Positions 8,282 to 15,524 of a stretch of 64,000 nt of DNA are shown here, in pieces. The position numbers were made by a program, and so were the translations under genes. Under the pieces are notes generated by a model. The model searched no databases. It was not told the DNA's origin and saw only the letters and a list, made by a program, of their open reading frames with translations. This DNA is from Mesorhizobium sp. INR15 (GTDB lineage: Bacteria; Pseudomonadota; Alphaproteobacteria; Rhizobiales; Rhizobiaceae). The stretch lies in NCBI RefSeq assembly GCF_015500075.1, contig NZ_CP045499.1, positions 124,001-188,000 of the forward strand. The letters run 5' to 3'. Each line of letters starts with the position of its first letter. Within the stretch, counting starts at the first letter, position 1.

Positions 8282-8532
8282 GACAGTGCTCGCAATCGCA
8301 CCCCGGGACCGCCTGCCGGCGCCTCTCCTTCGTCCATGAAGAAAACGCCGGCAGATCGAAGGGCGTCCGTCACTGCATCCAGAGTGTCTGTTCGCACTTT
8401 TACGCGTTCTGCCCCGAAGCCTTCCATATTCCTGATCGTATTGGCGCTAACCCCGGCCTTTTCAGCCAGAGCGACTTGCTCCATCCCAATGAGCGAGCGA
8501 GCGGCTCGAATTTGGTTTCCAGTGATCGCCAT
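8278..8532 (-). CDS. XRE-family HTH regulator
   Basis: An 84-residue protein starting at MAITGNQIRAARSLIGMEQ, with the HTH VALAEKAGVSANTIRNMEG. The C-terminal part (TLDAVTDALRSAGVFFMDE) is the standard extension of small single-domain rhizobial XRE regulators. An in-frame upstream start at 8586 lacks a good ribosome site, whereas ATG 8532 follows GAGGG. The stop overlaps the next start by four bases. Confidence 0.75.
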   Translation of the reverse strand: MAITGNQIRAARSLIGMEQVALAEKAGVSANTIRNMEGFGAERVKVRTDTLDAVTDALRSAGVFFMDEGEAPAGGPGVRLRALS

Positions 8533-8654
8533 TTTGCCCTCAAATGCAATAATTTTGGTATCATACATAAAATCATGTTGATGCAACTATGCGTCTGCTT
8601 TATGGGTAGAAAACCAACAAAGTTGGTAGTAGCAACCATAACGGAGACAACCAC

Positions 8655-9290
8655 ATGCCGAACACAACTGTTCAGGCGGCCGCCGAAGGCTTGCCCAGTC
8701 TCAACCGCCGCACCGCCCTTGCCTTCACCGGTGCAGGCCTCATTGCATCGCTGGCAGGCGTTGCCGCAGCCGCCGCGAAGCCGTCGCCGACTGCAGCGCT
8801 CATCGAGGCGCACAAGGCTGCCCGTGTCCGCTCAGAGACTGCTTGGGTCCACATCGGCAATCTCATCGACGCCAACCCTTGGCTGACTCGAAGGTCCAGA
8901 TCGGCAAGATGATGCACGGGCGGGACGACGACGGCGTCGATCAGTTCACTCCGATCTATGCCTACTGCGAAGAGACCATCGAAAGGAACTATGCCGACTT
9001 GCGACACATGCTTTCCATGTTCGGCCGAGGCGGAAACGAGGATGCAATTCGCGCTCGCTCTGCAGCCCGGCTCGCCGAGAAGCTGGCCGACTTTCGCAAA
9101 CAGGAAAGCGACTATGAGCAGGCCCAGGCAGCGGCCGGCATCACGGCAGCTCGTCAAGCAACGGAGTTGATCGCTGCTTTGCGGCTTTGACAGTCAGGAC
9201 GTTCGCGTCTGTCGATGATGTCGCGGCGACGGCCGCATACCTGGCCCATTGCCACGATGGAGATGTCGAGGGCGTGGATGATGACGCCAT
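8655..9290 (+). pseudogene. Tat-exported small protein, frameshifted
   Basis: The first frame carries a twin-arginine-type leader (LNRRTALAFTGAG, then a hydrophobic stretch and AAAA) and IEAHKAARVRSETAW. Around 8880 it shifts to a second frame, QFTPIYAYCEETIERNYADL through ADFRKQESDYEQAQAAAGIT. A third frame (TVRTFASVDDVAATAAYLAH) may be its end. I recognise no enzyme domain; similar Tat-leader proteins with ILE-type helical bundles occur in rhizobial accessory DNA. It abuts the inverted ligase remnant near 9290. Confidence 0.5.
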
Positions 9291-9442
9291 GGTCACTTTT
9301 CGCCGTCCAGTCCAAACCATTGCGGGTGAATATCCGAACATCGTGGTTAGCCGTCAAAATTGATCTCGTGAATCCAGTCTTCACCCTCTGGAGGCTTCTC
9401 CACCAGCGTCGGCATCAGAGGCTCGACAAACTTCAAAAGCAT
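9290..9442 (-). pseudogene. ligD: Second ligD copy, decayed, inverted relative to the intact one
   Basis: The leftward frame starts MLLKFVEPLMPTLVEKPPEG and EDWIHEINFDG, parallel to the intact ligase at 6410. The adenylated lysine of KFDG is replaced by asparagine (NFDG), a stop follows, and a shifted frame gives DVRIFTRNGLDWTAK before similarity ends. The upstream 31 bp (9462-9492) are identical to 6361-6391 in inverted orientation. It is an old duplicate, not functional. Confidence 0.8.
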
Positions 9443-9505
9443 GAACTGACTCGCGAAACCGCGATTCAATTAGCTTGCGCTGAAATGGTTCCAAATTGCG
9501 AAAGG

Positions 9506-9688
9506 TCAACTCGGCCGATCTTCGGAAGCCGAATTGTTAAATGCGATGGCCTCTTCCACGGAGAAAAAAGGTCGAGCGAGAACGGAGCCGTCGGGCTTCA
9601 GAAGAACCGCCAGGAAGGGCAAGCCATGCAGAGAGGGCGGATAGATGACATAGGCGGGGCCAAGCTGTTTTTTGGTCCTGCCCTTCAT
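9506..9688 (-). CDS. Hypothetical protein downstream of DUF768 gene
   Basis: A 60-residue protein (starts MKGRTKKQLGPAYVIYPPS). Its ATG overlaps the stop of the DUF768 gene (ATGA), which supports it being real and translationally coupled. The C-terminal part (ARPFFSVEEAIAFNN) has a strand-helix pattern. No function known. Confidence 0.45.
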   Translation of the reverse strand: MKGRTKKQLGPAYVIYPPSLHGLPFLAVLLKPDGSVLARPFFSVEEAIAFNNSASEDRPS

Positions 9689-9906
9689 TCTGGTAGCCCT
9701 GGGTCGTGGTGAACAATGGCGTCGAGGACCGTATCATAAACGCTGCCTGTCTCTTCCTCGATCTCTTGCATGCCGATGCCGCGCAATTTGGTGGCGCGCG
9801 TCATCCGTTGTATGGCGTCCGCGACCGAGATGATGTCTGAGCCGGTAATGGTCGCCAGGTTTTCAATCAGCCATTCATGTAGGAAGTTCGTTCCGCGTGT
9901 GCCCAT
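9685..9906 (-). CDS. DUF768 protein
   Basis: A 73-residue protein starting MGTRGTNFLHEWLIENLATI, the hallmark start of DUF768 proteins of Mesorhizobium and relatives, followed by ISVADAIQRMTRATKLRGIG and MQEIEEETGSVYDTVLDAI. The frame is open to 9984 but the upstream part reads through a terminator-like repeat shared with 11131-11157, so the internal ATG is preferred. Function of the family is unknown. Confidence 0.75.
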   Translation of the reverse strand: MGTRGTNFLHEWLIENLATITGSDIISVADAIQRMTRATKLRGIGMQEIEEETGSVYDTVLDAIVHHDPGLPE

Positions 9907-10027
9907 GGGAGAGATAAGCTCGCGACAATCATCTGGTTCCAGAACGCGAAAAGCCCACCACCTCTCGGCAGCGGGCTGGTGCAAGGCTTCGGAGAGCGTG
10001 CTGATAAAGCCCTGCGCGTACTCGAGA

Positions 10028-10633
10028 TTATCGCCGAGCGATTAACAGGCAGAGCTGCCGCAGGTCGCGATCATAGCCGCCTTCACTGCTGAGGACGTCA
10101 GCACAGCGCTTCTTCATCCTCGACAGCTGTGCGCTCGACATTTGTGCCACCGCGCGGGTCATGCCTGGTTGGGTGGGATTGCTTGGATTCGACGGGTTCG
10201 ATGGATTGGTCGGATTGGTGCCGCCGATTCCAACGCCAACACCGACGCCGACGCCACCCGTACCACCGACAGTTGCGCCAAGTCCGGCACTGACCCCGCC
10301 CGTCCCTCCAACATTGGCGCCCAGGCCTGCATTGACACCATTGCTGCCGCCTACCGATGCGCCGAGGCCGGCGCTAACGCCGCTAGAGCCACCGACACGG
10401 GCGCCTGCGCCAGCGTTCACTCCACCGGAGCCACCGACCGAGGCGCCTGCCCCAGCGTTTACACCGCCGCCGCCACCAATCGATGCACCAACACCCGCAT
10501 GAACTCCGCCGGCTCCACCAATCGAAGCGCCTGCACCAACTCCGATGCCGCCCGCATTTGCAGGAAGCGAAATTGCTATTACGAATGCACTGCTAGCCAG
10601 AGCCCTGGCGAAGGTCTTCACGAAAGAATTCAT
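10028..10633 (-). CDS. Secreted glycine-rich protein with 14-residue tandem repeats
   Basis: A 201-residue protein with a signal peptide (about residues 1-27, cleavage after PANA). Residues ~33-138 consist of about seven repeats of the 14-residue unit GxGAxVGGxxGVxA, followed by an Asn-Pro-Ser-rich linker (NPSNPSNPSNP) and a basic, Cys-containing tail (MKKRCADVLSSEGGYD, then LRQLCLL). The ATG follows AGGAGAG. The repeat pattern suggests an extended or beta-roll-like surface structure. The tail with two cysteines resembles small rhizobial secreted proteins. Function unknown. Confidence 0.7.
   Translation of the reverse strand: MNSFVKTFARALASSAFVIAISLPANAGGIGVGAGASIGGAGGVHAGVGASIGGGGGVNAGAGASVGGSGGVNAGAGARVGGSSGVSAGLGASVGGSNGVNAGLGANVGGTGGVSAGLGATVGGTGGVGVGVGVGIGGTNPTNPSNPSNPSNPTQPGMTRAVAQMSSAQLSRMKKRCADVLSSEGGYDRDLRQLCLLIARR
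10222..10540 (-). repeat. 42-bp tandem repeats inside the Gly-rich gene
   Basis: About seven imperfect 42-bp units encode the 14-residue repeats. Nucleotide divergence between units is moderate while the Gly and Ala positions are kept, which suggests selection on the protein rather than a recent expansion. Confidence 0.7.
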
Positions 10634-10878
10634 GATACTCTCCTGTTGCGTTGCCTCGACAGTCGGAAGGTTGACTGTGCATTAGCAACGAGACAGAGAA
10701 CCATTTGGATGCAACCATGCCGTGTCCAATCGGGAACAGGGCTGACCGACAGTGAATCTGTTCGCTAAATTCTTAACAAGATTACTTAAAGCGATGACAG
10801 GCGAGTGGCGGTGCAACCATCCGATGCGGCGGCAGGTAGTTGGCCAGCTACCCGAACAGCATTAAAGCCCGCCACGGA

Positions 10879-11109
10879 CTACCTCAGCACGCCGTAGGCT
10901 TTGGCCGCAATCTGAAACTTAAGCCGAACCTCGTCAGCGGTGCCACCACCTTCCTTCGCTGCGAGGCACGCTGCGACGGCAGCTTTCCATATCACGCTGC
11001 GCGATCTCCACGTCAGCAGCTCCTCCGCAGCGGTTTCGACGTCGTTGACTTCACGCGTGAGACCAATGCGCGGCGACTTAACTCGGACGGAAGATGAAAA
11101 CTTGAGCAT
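10879..11109 (-). CDS. DUF982 protein
   Basis: A 76-residue protein with the DUF982 pattern: VRVKSPRIGLTREVNDVETA, AAEELLTWRSRSVIWKAAV and AACLAAKEGG. The frame is open to 11355, but the upstream part crosses a terminator. The start at 11109 (MLKFSS) or 11118 is preferred because GAGG lies upstream. DUF982 proteins are small and frequent in rhizobia, with unknown function. Confidence 0.7.
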   Translation of the reverse strand: MLKFSSSVRVKSPRIGLTREVNDVETAAEELLTWRSRSVIWKAAVAACLAAKEGGGTADEVRLKFQIAAKAYGVLR

Positions 11110-11155
11110 GGTAAACATAACCTCGGGATGAGTTCTCGCTTCCAGAACGCGAAAA

Positions 11156-11183
11156 GCCCGCCACCAGGGAAGCGGTGACGGGC
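11156..11183 (-). terminator. Intrinsic terminator
   Basis: GCCCGCCACC pairs with GGTGACGGGC across an 8-base loop, and the leftward strand continues with TTTTCG. On the right-hand side there is also TTTGTTTTT, so it can work in both directions. It would end the transcript of the RiPP-like gene. Confidence 0.7.
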
Positions 11184-11305
11184 CTTTGTTTTTATCCGCC
11201 CAGATGAGGGAAGACCCGGGCGTTAGAACAACTTGCCCAATTTGAAAGGGTTCCATTGAAAAGCCCGCTACTTTCGGCAGCTGGCCTTTTGATAACGGGC
11301 GGAAA

Positions 11306-11419
11306 TTAGTCCCCGCCAGGTGGAATGATGGGATTACCCTGAGAGTTGATCGCAACCGCAGTTACGTTGGACAGCCGTTGACGCTTGACCAGGACAGGCT
11401 TCTCGTATGTCTTCTTCAT
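11306..11419 (-). CDS. Orphan RiPP-like precursor peptide
   Basis: A 37-residue peptide starting MKKTYEKP. The segment YEKPVLVKRQRLSNVT matches the spacing of the lasso-peptide leader recognition motif YxxPxLxxxGxxxxxT except that Q replaces G. The possible core is the following AVAINSQGNPIIPPGGD. A good GAGGA site precedes the ATG at 11419; the open frame extends upstream to 11509 without support. Such YEKP peptides are annotated as putative RiPP precursors in rhizobia. No cyclase, protease or radical-SAM maturase is within the window, and the core lacks an Asp/Glu at positions 7-9 needed for a lasso ring. Confidence 0.6.
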   Translation of the reverse strand: MKKTYEKPVLVKRQRLSNVTAVAINSQGNPIIPPGGD

Positions 11420-11590
11420 GTGGAGTCCTCGTTTATCCCTCGCGATCAGATTTGGCGAGGCAGCCCGCCCTGTCAAGAACGTGCAGGACTTGAGCGGAAA
11501 GGTCGCCAAGTTGCTGGCCAGCTGCTTGCTATAGTAGCAAGACGGCCGCTTCGGAAGAGAGCAGTGGGCGGACTGAGACGAGTGCCGCGA

Positions 11591-11884
11591 TTAGTTGGCG
11601 CCGCCGAGCTGCTTGGTCATCTTGCAGAAATTGTCGTGCGACTTGGCAATCGCCTCATCGCCGCATTCCTTCATCATGCCGGCGCGATCCTCTTCCTTCA
11701 TCGCCATCCAGGCAGCCTTGAATTCAGCTTCGGATCTCATGGTCTTCATTCCGGCGTCGGTGAAGAACGGAGCCATCTTTGCCGGGTCGTCGAGCGCCGA
11801 AGTGCCGGTGCTGCCGCCGGCCAAAGCCGAACCAGTCATCATCGCAAGCGCAATCGCGCCCATGCTGAGCATCTTGAAGTTCAT
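11591..11884 (-). CDS. Small secreted protein, hypothetical
   Basis: A 97-residue protein with a clear signal peptide (MNFKMLSMGAIALAMMTGSA, cleavage after ALA) and CGGAGGA before the ATG. The mature part is helical, Met- and Lys-rich with two cysteines (MMKECGDEAIAKSHDNFCKM). No family recognised. It probably acts in the periplasm. Confidence 0.65.
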   Translation of the reverse strand: MNFKMLSMGAIALAMMTGSALAGGSTGTSALDDPAKMAPFFTDAGMKTMRSEAEFKAAWMAMKEEDRAGMMKECGDEAIAKSHDNFCKMTKQLGGAN

Positions 11885-11970
11885 GGAAAATTCCTCCGGT
11901 TGAGACTGCCATGTTAGCAGCTTGTTCCATAAACTCCGCTGAGAAGGAAAAGTTTCGCCTAAAAGAAAAA

Positions 11971-11998
11971 GCCCGCCCGAATGATGAGACGGGCGGGC
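11971..11998 (-). terminator. Strong terminator without an obvious upstream gene
   Basis: GCCCGCCCG pairs with CGGGCGGGC over a 10-base loop. Leftward, the hairpin is followed by TTTTTCTTTT, a perfect intrinsic terminator for leftward transcription. No intact leftward gene lies to its right, so the gene it served seems lost. Confidence 0.7.
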
Positions 11999-12077
11999 AA
12001 AGTCTGGAGTGTGCTGGGATCATCCAGCAGGATTCAACTTGCGATATCGGGATTGGTTGCAGCAGGGTTTCCGAGCT

Positions 12078-12341
12078 TCCGCTCGACGTCATTGCGTTTC
12101 TCATGCCTTCAAGGTTTGTTTCGTCAGATCGGCTCGCTGCATTCGCGGAGCGAGAATTCGCGCAGCTGCAAAAGGGCATCGCCGCGTCACGGCGATGTGC
12201 AACTGGATCTATGACAATCTTGAGTATCGCAGGGGGGCGTCGGACCAGGAGACGACCGCCGATGAAAGCCTCATCATGCGCGGTCGCGACTTCTCACATC
12301 TCGGCATCGCGTTTTGTCGGGCGCTTGGAATCGCTTCGTGA
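12078..12341 (+). pseudogene. Transglutaminase-like protein remnant
   Basis: The first frame reads LPLDVIAFLMPSRFVSSDRL and FAEREFAQLQKGIA. After a frameshift near 12180 it continues CNWIYDNLEYRRGASDQETT and GRDFSHLGIAFCRALGIAS. This is the N-terminal half of the bacterial transglutaminase-like family. The usual RGVCRDFAHL with catalytic cysteine has become RGRDFSHL, so the cysteine is lost, and the His/Asp half is missing. Non-functional. Confidence 0.75.
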
Positions 12342-12579
12342 GTTCCTATGCCTCCTGCCTGCAGCCAGATACGCGAGCTGGCGAAGGCTCGCAGGGGTGA
12401 TCCCGACGCCCCCTCGTGGCTTTGGTCGAGCGTGGTGGAACAGCTTTCCATCCACGAGCTGGCCTATCTCGAGCACCTGTCGGAAGTTCTTGGCGACAGC
12501 TGCTTGAAAATTCTTTTCGCAACTGCACAATTGATGGTGCAGTGCAGCAATTAACCTGCGAGCATGGCATTCGAGATCG

Positions 12580-12596
12580 TCAACCGTAACGGTTGA
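12580..12596. promoter_or_regulatory. Perfect palindrome upstream of the esterase gene
   Basis: TCAACCGT-A-ACGGTTGA is a perfect inverted repeat with 8-base arms and a single central base, 19 bp before the esterase ATG. The position suggests an operator close to the transcription start. The binding protein is unknown. Confidence 0.45.
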
Positions 12597-12614
12597 TCCA
12601 CAAAGGATGCCGAT

Positions 12615-13724
12615 ATGAGAAGCATGTCCGACACAATTGCCCGGCTATCCGCGTTCCGAAAGACGAGGGGCGCCGGTCTCAGCCCTTGGGCCAGCGACCG
12701 CCTTTCTGAAATTCAGGCTTTCGGCTCCAACCCCGGGCAATTGAGAGGCTGGTCCTACTGCCCGAACAATCTCGCGGCCAGTGCCCCTCTCGTGGTCGTC
12801 CTGCACGGGTGCACACAAACCGCAGCGTCTTATGATTACGGTTCTGGTTGGTCGCGACGGGCCGAGCTGGAGGGGTTCGCGGTCCTCTTCCCTGAACAGC
12901 AGCGAAACAACAATCCGAATTTGTGTTTCAACTGGTTCGTCCCAGAGGATACGCGCCGTGGATCGGGCGAGGCACTCTCCATCCGCCAAATGGTGGAGAC
13001 GATGATAAGCGCGCACGACCTTGACCGGCGCAGGGTCTTCATCACAGGGCTTTCCGCTGGCGGGGCAATGACATCTGTCATGCTGTCCACCTATCCAGAA
13101 GTGTTCTCAGGCGGCGCCATTATCGCCGGATTGCCTTACGGCATTGCAGGCACGATGCCGCAGGCCTTCGATGCCATGCGGGGTCATCGTGGTTTGAATG
13201 CGAAACAGCTCGCCTCAGCGATGCGGGGAGCATCAGATCATTCCGGCCCTTGGCCGAAAATCTCGATCTGGCATGGAAATGCCGACGCGACGGTAAGCCC
13301 CGTCAACTCAGAGCTGATTGCCGCGCAATGGTTGTCAGCTCACGGCGTCACCAAAGCGCAAGCGCGCCGTGAAGATGGCGACGGCTTTAGCAGAAGCGCT
13401 TGGGAAGGCGCTTCAGGCGACGAAGTGGTTGAGTTTTACAACATAGCGGGCATGGCGCACGGTGCCCCAATCGACACCAGCGATGGCTTCAGCAACGCAT
13501 GCCCTTTCATGCTCGATGTCGGCATATCCTCCACCGGGCTGATTGCCCGATCGTGGGGGATTGCTGTTGACCGTCCTGGTGGTAGAGAAAATTTGGAAAT
13601 GGATCCCGGCCCTGATCGTTTCAGGGCGCCGATGGGTGACCGTCGTAGGCCGACCGAAACAAGCAAGATTGGCCCAGGGAAAGTGATCGAAGACGCGCTA
13701 CGCGCCGCTGGTCTGATGAAGTAG
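12615..13724 (+). CDS. PHB-depolymerase-family esterase
   Basis: A 369-residue alpha/beta hydrolase. Motifs are the oxyanion segment VVLHGCTQTAASYDYGSGW, the lipase box GLSAGGAM, the acid in WHGNADATVSP and the histidine in IAGMAHGAPID. The order and the conserved GWSRRAE after HGC match the short-chain PHB depolymerase / feruloyl-esterase family (LpqC-like). There is no signal peptide, so an intracellular role such as poly-3-hydroxybutyrate mobilisation or ester cleavage is likely. The gene stands alone. Confidence 0.85.
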   Translation: MRSMSDTIARLSAFRKTRGAGLSPWASDRLSEIQAFGSNPGQLRGWSYCPNNLAASAPLVVVLHGCTQTAASYDYGSGWSRRAELEGFAVLFPEQQRNNNPNLCFNWFVPEDTRRGSGEALSIRQMVETMISAHDLDRRRVFITGLSAGGAMTSVMLSTYPEVFSGGAIIAGLPYGIAGTMPQAFDAMRGHRGLNAKQLASAMRGASDHSGPWPKISIWHGNADATVSPVNSELIAAQWLSAHGVTKAQARREDGDGFSRSAWEGASGDEVVEFYNIAGMAHGAPIDTSDGFSNACPFMLDVGISSTGLIARSWGIAVDRPGGRENLEMDPGPDRFRAPMGDRRRPTETSKIGPGKVIEDALRAAGLMK

Positions 13725-13859
13725 AGATTACTCGTCGAATTGCTTTGCGAAGAGCGGGCGAACTTACGGAGGTGGGGCCTTTAGACCTACTACCAAAGCG
13801 CACCGGGAACGTAGTTCAAGCGATGACGTTGGTTTTGGATCCACTTTGGAACCCAAAGA

Positions 13860-14084
13860 ATGCCAATGTTCAGATTTGAGTTTGACGACGGAAGCGAGCC
13901 TATCGTTGTCGACTTGGTGGATGACGCCGCTGCCCGTTACGAAGCAATGAGATCGTCGGTAGAACTTACGACAGACGGACTGTCACGCTCCGCACTCGCC
14001 GGCACGGTGCGCACCACGGTTTTTGATGCTCTCGGTAAGCTTGTATGTACCGTACAGTCTACTGCACTGACATCGCCATTCTAA
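13860..14084 (+). CDS. DUF6894-like small protein
   Basis: A 74-residue protein with the pattern of DUF6894 (start MPMFRFEFDDGSEPIVVDLV, then AAARYEAM and a C-terminal strand FDALGKLVCTVQ). These are small soluble rhizobial proteins of unknown function. No strong ribosome site is visible; ATG 13866 is an alternative. Confidence 0.55.
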   Translation: MPMFRFEFDDGSEPIVVDLVDDAAARYEAMRSSVELTTDGLSRSALAGTVRTTVFDALGKLVCTVQSTALTSPF

Positions 14085-14297
14085 AAGCTTGAAAGTATTG
14101 TAGCGTGGGTGGCAATCACCCACGTAACAGGCTGGATGTTGCTACGCTTCGGCCAGGATTGGCATCAGGACAGTCTCGTAAACAATCTGTCCTGCCGACG
14201 CCGGCGGCCTTGGCGTCCAGAAATATGCGATCGACCAGGTCGGCGGCAGACACCGACCCGACCCAGAACCATTCGTGGGAATATTGGCGGTAAGGCA

Positions 14298-14325
14298 TAT
14301 CCGGCGGCCATGTGCCGCCGGATAC
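14298..14325 (-). terminator. GC-rich hairpin after the membrane-protein gene
   Basis: TATCCGGCGG and CCGCCGGATA form perfect 10-base arms with an 8-base loop, 6 bases past the stop codon of the leftward gene. No T-tract follows, so it may be a weak terminator or a 3' stabiliser. Confidence 0.5.
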
Positions 14326-14330
14326 CGGTC

Positions 14331-15236
14331 TCATCTGGCGATGATAGCGTAGCGGTCCTGATCCTCATCGCGTTGCCGGCCGCCGAGTGCTGCCGCCGCA
14401 CTGGCTATGAATGCGCCGATGACAAGAGACAGTGCAGACAGCAGGGCGAAAGTAGCTGTAGCCTTGCGCGCCGTATCCGCTGCCGCCTTGGCCTTGACCT
14501 TGGCGTCTTGGACTTTAGCTATAACCGCATCGACGCGAGACTTGCTATCGGCTTCCGACAGACCAGTTCGCGATGCGATCAGCTTGGCCAAATAGGTCTT
14601 GTCCTCATCGGGCATACTGCCTGATGCGGCGCTGGCCAGCAGGATATGAGAAGCCTGTGAGATGGCAGCCGCATCGACGCCAGAAGCGGCAACTTTTGAC
14701 ACATCTGCCGGACGAAACAGGCTATCGAGGAGGTAAGACGACCCTGTGCTAAGGGCATCGTTCCCCGACGCACCTGCCGCTGCCCCCATCGCAGTCCCTG
14801 AAGCCACAGTCGACACGGCTTGGGCTCCCGTTCCCATGGCAGCGGACAGTGCTGATCCGAGAACGCCTACGACCAACAAAGTGGCGAGCGCCCAAGCCAG
14901 GAAACCGTGAGCTGTATCGCGAAAATAAGTTTCGTCGGTATGCACGCCAACCCACTTGGTGCGCAATCTACCAGTGAGGTAGCCGCCAACACCCGATGAC
15001 AGCCATTGTACGATGACGAGCCAAACTGCCGTCGAGACCGCGAAGGTTGTGATGCTTGCCCCAGAGCCTGACCATGGCGACACCATTGTCAGGCCAAGGC
15101 CCGATCCCAAAAGCATCAGGATGAAAGTGAGTGATGCAGCGGCAAGCCCGCCGGCAATGATTGATCCCCAGCTAACTGCTGAAGACGACGACTCTACCGG
15201 AGTGACTACGGCGGCCGCAGGGATGGACGACTCCAT
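14331..15236 (-). CDS. Conserved alphaproteobacterial membrane protein
   Basis: A 301-residue protein with about four membrane helices: near residues 22-50 (IIAGGLAAASLTFILMLLG), 62-85, 112-135 (ALATLLVVGVLGSALSAAMG) and 268-290 (SALSLVIGAFIASAAAALG). Between the third and fourth lies a long soluble helical region, EDKTYLAKLIASRTGLSEAD, rich in Ala and Lys. Relatives are often named PhnA-like or hypothetical membrane protein, without proven function. It follows a 25-residue membrane peptide gene by 9 bases and both sit behind a GGAAC-type stress promoter, so a cell-envelope stress role is inferred. Confidence 0.75.
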   Translation of the reverse strand: MESSIPAAAVVTPVESSSSAVSWGSIIAGGLAAASLTFILMLLGSGLGLTMVSPWSGSGASITTFAVSTAVWLVIVQWLSSGVGGYLTGRLRTKWVGVHTDETYFRDTAHGFLAWALATLLVVGVLGSALSAAMGTGAQAVSTVASGTAMGAAAGASGNDALSTGSSYLLDSLFRPADVSKVAASGVDAAAISQASHILLASAASGSMPDEDKTYLAKLIASRTGLSEADSKSRVDAVIAKVQDAKVKAKAAADTARKATATFALLSALSLVIGAFIASAAAALGGRQRDEDQDRYAIIAR

Positions 15237-15245
15237 ATGTCACCC

Positions 15246-15323
15246 CTAACGCACGAAAAGCATGATCAGAATGATGATCGGAATCGGAATACCGAGCAGC
15301 CAGAGCAAAATTCCACGACCCAT
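15246..15323 (-). CDS. 25-residue membrane microprotein
   Basis: ATG 15323 follows AGGAGGGAAAT. The product is MGRGILLWLLGIPIPIIILI followed by MLFVR: one hydrophobic helix with two prolines. Its stop lies inside the ribosome site of the next gene, so the pair is coupled. Similar GILLWLLGIPIP peptides recur in rhizobia next to stress genes. It is too short for routine gene calling. Confidence 0.65.
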   Translation of the reverse strand: MGRGILLWLLGIPIPIIILIMLFVR

Positions 15324-15358
15324 ATTTCCCTCCTGTGAGGCACGAAAAGCGGAGTTAG

Positions 15359-15383
15359 AACAATTTCACGAAGTGATCGTTCC
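15359..15383 (-). promoter_or_regulatory. EcfG-type general stress promoter
   Basis: Reading leftward, GGAAC is followed after 16 bases by TGTT, close to the alphaproteobacterial EcfG consensus GGAAC-N16/17-CGTT. It lies about 36 bp upstream of the microprotein start at 15323. Confidence 0.55.
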
Positions 15384-15410
15384 ACGAGGCGAAAATTATT
15401 CGCTCATGCC

Positions 15411-15441
15411 CTCTGTTCGAGCAATTTTGGGCCGAACAGAG
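15411..15441. promoter_or_regulatory. Inverted repeat in divergent intergenic region
   Basis: CTCTGTTCG and CGAACAGAG form perfect 9-base arms separated by 13 bases, midway between the leftward stress operon and the rightward gene at 15525. It could be an operator for either direction. It is not the GTTC-N7-GTTC direct repeat of alphaproteobacterial LexA. Confidence 0.4.
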
Positions 15442-15524
15442 TGCGCGAGGTGAGGCTCGACGAAGACAATTGAACGAAAGTCATCGAATTTCATTGTAGC
15501 CGTATATCTTACAGCGAGGACGAG

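Noticed and set aside
10222..10540. CRISPR array
   Set aside because: The 42-bp repeats are contiguous, without unique spacers, and keep one reading frame encoding a Gly-rich protein.
11306..11419. A complete lasso peptide locus
   Set aside because: No lasso cyclase or protease gene is present and the core has no Asp/Glu at the ring position; only a precursor-like peptide is supported.
15411..15441. LexA (SOS) box
   Set aside because: The GTTCG/CGAAC arrangement is inverted with a 13-base spacer, not the direct repeat GTTC-N7-GTTC of alphaproteobacteria.
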